From: Neobacillus piezotolerans
GTDB taxonomy: Bacteria > Bacillota > Bacilli > Bacillales > Cytobacillaceae
Length of the DNA stretch: 64,000 nucleotides
NCBI RefSeq assembly: GCF_003362805.1
Contig: NZ_QNQT01000008.1
Coordinates: 155,464 to 219,463, forward strand
Direction: 5' to 3'
Positions 61,064 to 64,000 of the stretch are shown piece after piece (position 1 is the first letter of the stretch; each line of letters begins with the position of its first letter). A model generated the notes under the pieces. That model was given only the letters and a program-made list of their open reading frames with translations, did no database searches and was not told where the DNA came from. Position numbers and translations under genes: made by a program.

Positions 61064-63492
61064 GCTTGAACGAAAAATTCCGCGACCTTCCCCTTGAAGA
61101 TGTCCTGGGCGACAGGTTTGGAAGATACAGTAAATACATTATCCAGGAACGCGCCCTGCCAGATGCGCGTGACGGACTGAAGCCCGTGCAGAGGCGGATT
61201 TTGTACGCCATGCACGTTGAAGGGAACACACATGAAAAAGGGTTCCGCAAGTCGGCGAAAACCGTCGGTAACGTAATCGGCAATTATCATCCGCATGGCG
61301 ACTCGTCTGTTTATGAAGCAATGGTACGGATGAGCCAGGATTGGAAAGTCCGAAACGTCCTAGTCGAAATGCACGGCAACAACGGAAGCGTCGATGGCGA
61401 CCCGCCGGCGGCAATGCGTTACACGGAAGCACGCCTGTCCGCCATTTCAACGGAGCTTCTGCGCGATATCGAAAAGCAGACGGTCGACTTTATTCCGAAC
61501 TTCGATGACACGTCAAGCGAGCCGACAGTTTTGCCTGCCATGTTCCCTAACCTGCTCGTCAATGGGTCAACTGGCATTTCGGCGGGTTATGCGACCGACA
61601 TCCCGCCGCATCATCTTGGCGAAGTAATTGATGGCGTCATCATGCGGATGGATGATCCGGATGCCACTGTTGACCAGCTGATGACGGTTATTAAAGGGCC
61701 TGATTTTCCAACAGGCGGCATCATCCAGGGCATCGATGGAATCAGGAAAGCCTACGAAACAGGGCGCGGGAAAATCATCATTAGGAGCAAAACGGAGATT
61801 GAGGATGTCCGTGGAGGGAAGCAGCAAATCGTCATAACTGAAATACCATACGAAGTCAACAAGGCGAACCTCGTCAAAAAAATGGATGAGTTCAGACTCG
61901 ACCGAAAGCTTGAGGGAATTTCCGAAATCCGTGACGAAACCGACCGCACAGGGCTAAGGATTGTCATCGAATTACGCAAGGATGCGGATGCATTGGGCGT
62001 CCTTAATTACTTGTATAAAAACAGCGACCTGCAAGTGGCCTATAACTTCAATATGGTCGCCATCCATAACAAACGGCCGGTGTTGATGGGCCTAAGGGAA
62101 CTCCTTGACGCCTATATCGGCCATCAAAAAGAAGTCATAACGAGAAGGTCCCAGTACGAGCTAAGGAAAGCGCGGGAAAGGCAGCATATCGTAGAAGGGC
62201 TCATGAAGGCGCTGTCGATTCTGGACCAGGTCATCGCGGCCATCCGCGCATCCAAGGACAAACGGAATGCGAAGGACAACCTCATTGCCAAATTCGGCTT
62301 CACCGAACCGCAGGCCGAAGCAATTGTGTCCTTGCAGCTTTATCGGTTGACCAACACGGATATCACCGCCCTTATGAAAGAAGCGGAAGAACTATCAAAC
62401 AAGATCGAAGAACTGCAAGCAATACTTGGGAGTGAAAAGAAGCTCTTCAGCGTAATTAAAAAGGACCTTAAGGATGTTAAGAAGCGATTCGCGGATGCCA
62501 GAAGGTCAAGCATTGAAGAAGAAATCGAAGAATTGAAAATAAACCTCGATGTCATGGTGCCAAGCGAGGACGTCATCGTTACCGTGACGAAAGAAGGGTA
62601 TATCAAGCGGACAAGCCTGCGTTCTTTCACTGCGTCGAACGGACAGGATTTGGCCATGAAGGAATCCGACCGGCTGTTCGCGCAGCTGGAAATGAATACA
62701 AAGGATGTTCTCCTTCTTTTTACAACAAAGGGAAATTACCTTTACATGCCTATCCACGAACTGCCTGACATCCGATGGAAGGACATGGGACAGCATGTCG
62801 CCAACATCATTCCGATTGACCGGGATGAAGAAATCATCAAAGCGCTGCCGGTGAAGGATTTTGAAAACGATTCGTACCTTCTTTTCGTGACAAGGAATGG
62901 GATGGTTAAGAAAACGGAGATGAAGCTTTACAAAGCGCAGCGCTATTCCAAGCCACTCACCGCGATAAACCTGAAGGATAACGACCAGGTTGTCGATGTG
63001 CACGTAACCGATGGAACGAAAGAACTGTTCCTCGTGTCCCATTTCGGATATGCTCTTTGGTTCGATGAAGAAGAGGTGAGCCCGATTGGCATCAGGGCAG
63101 CTGGAGTAAAAGGAATGAACCTGAAAGAAGGAGATTTTGTAGCTGGAGGGAAAGTAATCGACCCCGAAGGCAAGGAAGCAATCGTGCTTGTCACCCAGCG
63201 CGGGGCTTTGAAAAAAATGAAGTTAAAGGAATTTGAAAAGGCGACACGCGCGAAACGTGGAGTAGTCGTCCTGCGGGAATTGAAAGCAAATCCTCACCGC
63301 GTTGTCGGTATTGAAGCGGTTGATGACCGCGACATGGTTTTCATCCTTACTGACAAAGGCCAGCTTCTCACCTTTAAATCAAGCGATTTGAAAAATAGCG
63401 ACCGCTATTCAAACGGCTCCTTTATTTTGGATGAAGGAGAAAGCGGTAAAGCCGTATCCCTTTGGAAGGAAGCCGGAGGGGAAAACGAATAA
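61060..63492 (+). CDS. parC: DNA topoisomerase IV subunit A
   Basis: DNA-cleaving subunit. 810 aa. Quinolone-determining region [19 protein letters not shown] has the wild-type-like Ser and Glu; the catalytic Tyr is in [10 protein letters not shown]. The C-terminal beta-pinwheel carries repeats such as [32 protein letters not shown] and [11 protein letters not shown]. Coupled to parE by a 4-bp overlap. The IS3-family element begins about 24 bp after its stop, so the original terminator may be displaced. Confidence 0.97.
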   Translation: MSLNEKFRDLPLEDVLGDRFGRYSKYIIQERALPDARDGLKPVQRRILYAMHVEGNTHEKGFRKSAKTVGNVIGNYHPHGDSSVYEAMVRMSQDWKVRNVLVEMHGNNGSVDGDPPAAMRYTEARLSAISTELLRDIEKQTVDFIPNFDDTSSEPTVLPAMFPNLLVNGSTGISAGYATDIPPHHLGEVIDGVIMRMDDPDATVDQLMTVIKGPDFPTGGIIQGIDGIRKAYETGRGKIIIRSKTEIEDVRGGKQQIVITEIPYEVNKANLVKKMDEFRLDRKLEGISEIRDETDRTGLRIVIELRKDADALGVLNYLYKNSDLQVAYNFNMVAIHNKRPVLMGLRELLDAYIGHQKEVITRRSQYELRKARERQHIVEGLMKALSILDQVIAAIRASKDKRNAKDNLIAKFGFTEPQAEAIVSLQLYRLTNTDITALMKEAEELSNKIEELQAILGSEKKLFSVIKKDLKDVKKRFADARRSSIEEEIEELKINLDVMVPSEDVIVTVTKEGYIKRTSLRSFTASNGQDLAMKESDRLFAQLEMNTKDVLLLFTTKGNYLYMPIHELPDIRWKDMGQHVANIIPIDRDEEIIKALPVKDFENDSYLLFVTRNGMVKKTEMKLYKAQRYSKPLTAINLKDNDQVVDVHVTDGTKELFLVSHFGYALWFDEEEVSPIGIRAAGVKGMNLKEGDFVAGGKVIDPEGKEAIVLVTQRGALKKMKLKEFEKATRAKRGVVVLRELKANPHRVVGIEAVDDRDMVFILTDKGQLLTFKSSDLKNSDRYSNGSFILDEGESGKAVSLWKEAGGENE

Positions 63493-63564
63493 GTTTTTGA
63501 AAAGGGCAGCCGGAAATGAACTATGCCCTATAAAGTGGACAGTGAAATAAAAAGGCCTAACTTG

Positions 63565-64000
63565 CTATGCAGCTAGTAAATGACTCCGGTATTGTGCCGG
63601 AGTCATTTTATTTAGACTCCATTGGTATCGTTCATTGTTGTATTCCTGTATATAGTTGCCGATCACTTGTGAAAGTTCTTTAAAGGTTTTGCACGCCGAA
63701 TAATCTGCCTCATCCTTCATATGGCCAAAGAAAGATACCATAGGGGCATTATCCCAACAATTTCCCTTTCGGGACATAGACTGAATAAGGCTCATTTTCT
63801 TAACCCTTTTCTGAAATTCAGGGTGCGTGTAATGAAAGCCTTGATCTGAATGGAGGATGGCACCAGGATGGACCATTCCCTTAAAGGATTGCCGTAGTTT
63901 CTTAAGTGTTTGATAAACAATGTCCATCTTCAGATTAATGGACAGGTGATAAGCGACGATTTCCCTTGTGGCTGCATCTTTAACGCATGAAAGGTACGCC
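63565..64000 (-). CDS. IS3-family transposase orfB, 5' part outside the window
   Basis: DDE integrase-core transposase. The frame is open to the window edge, so the N-terminus is missing; 144 codons are visible. AYLSCVKDAATREIVAYHL contains the first part of the core, HSDQGFHYTH the second catalytic Asp, and CWDNAPMVSFFGHMKDE the catalytic Glu region. The end YNNERYQWSLNKMTPAQYR is the classical IS3 C-terminus. FFGHMKDE replaces the common FFGxLKxE. No frameshift is seen in the visible part, so it could be active. Confidence 0.92.
   Translation of the reverse strand, partial: AYLSCVKDAATREIVAYHLSINLKMDIVYQTLKKLRQSFKGMVHPGAILHSDQGFHYTHPEFQKRVKKMSLIQSMSRKGNCWDNAPMVSFFGHMKDEADYSACKTFKELSQVIGNYIQEYNNERYQWSLNKMTPAQYRSHLLAA
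63581..63613 (+). terminator. hairpin at the end of the transposase gene, terminator for parC read-through
   Basis: Perfect 9-bp stem TGACTCCGG / CCGGAGTCA (63581-63589 / 63597-63605) then TTTTATTT in the plus direction. It lies inside the last codons of the minus-strand transposase gene and would stop transcripts entering from parC. Confidence 0.7.

Larger units (their letters stand above)
63517..64000 (-). mobile_element. IS3-family insertion sequence, right part
   Basis: Contains the 3' two-thirds of an IS3-type orfB on the minus strand and runs off the window. The probable outer end is near 63517, where TGAACTATGCCCTATAAAG begins with the TG expected for IS3-family termini. The other end and any target duplication lie outside, so the exact boundary is unproven. 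Confidence 0.75.

Overview
The window comes from the chromosome of an endospore-forming member of the Bacillaceae. The evidence is the set of small acid-soluble spore protein genes (sspO, sspP, sspN, tlp), CotF-like coat genes beside an adhB-type dehydrogenase, a guanine riboswitch on xpt-pbuX, and the order acnA - tlpA-like - sspN - tlp - yneP - yneQ - yneR ... plsY ... yneT - parE - parC, which is the Bacillus subtilis citB-parC neighbourhood with insertions. The genus cannot be fixed from the sequence alone.

1-20 kb: aromatic catabolism. The left edge holds the end of an aldehyde dehydrogenase, a 3-hydroxyacyl-CoA dehydrogenase, a thiolase and a PaaX-type regulator (phenylacetate pathway genes), then a nitronate monooxygenase-like enzyme. 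An ABC importer (lipoprotein, permease, ATPase) with a hotdog thioesterase follows. An 11-kb operon (8745-19696) then encodes phenylalanine dehydrogenase, a complete 2-oxoacid dehydrogenase complex (E1alpha, E1beta, E2, E3), 4-hydroxyphenylpyruvate dioxygenase, a HisC-like aminotransferase, a flavin-reductase-like protein, a fumarylacetoacetase and homogentisate dioxygenase. Together these would import aromatic amino acids, remove the amino group, and send the keto acids either to homogentisate or, by inference, to an arylacetyl-CoA that enters the Paa pathway.

20-32 kb: mixed accessory genes. These are DegV, a PAP2 phosphatase, a truncated CotF-like fragment at the edge of an AT-rich block (a royal-jelly/yellow-family protein, adhB and two divergent CotF-like gene pairs), an MscS channel, an MFS exporter and an SGNH hydrolase.

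32-46 kb: the most interesting part is selenium. A three-gene ABC importer (32916-36209) has a binding protein of the putative selenate type. selD (43134-44186) and a divergent SelW-like gene (44324-44563) each contain an in-frame UGA at the catalytic cysteine position, each followed by a hairpin of the bacterial SECIS kind, and selA follows. A third UGA-containing gene, a HesB-like protein (54206-54496), lies 8 kb further on. Ordinary ORF calling truncates or misses all three. selB and tRNA-Sec are not in the window. Between these lie an ABC-F ATPase, xpt-pbuX and a threonine-to-glycine operon (kbl-tdh).

46-64 kb: the conserved acnA-parC backbone, interrupted by a CapA-like lipoprotein, the HesB-like selenoprotein, an orphan histidine kinase and a chromate transporter. 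It ends with an IS3-family element inserted 24 bp after parC.
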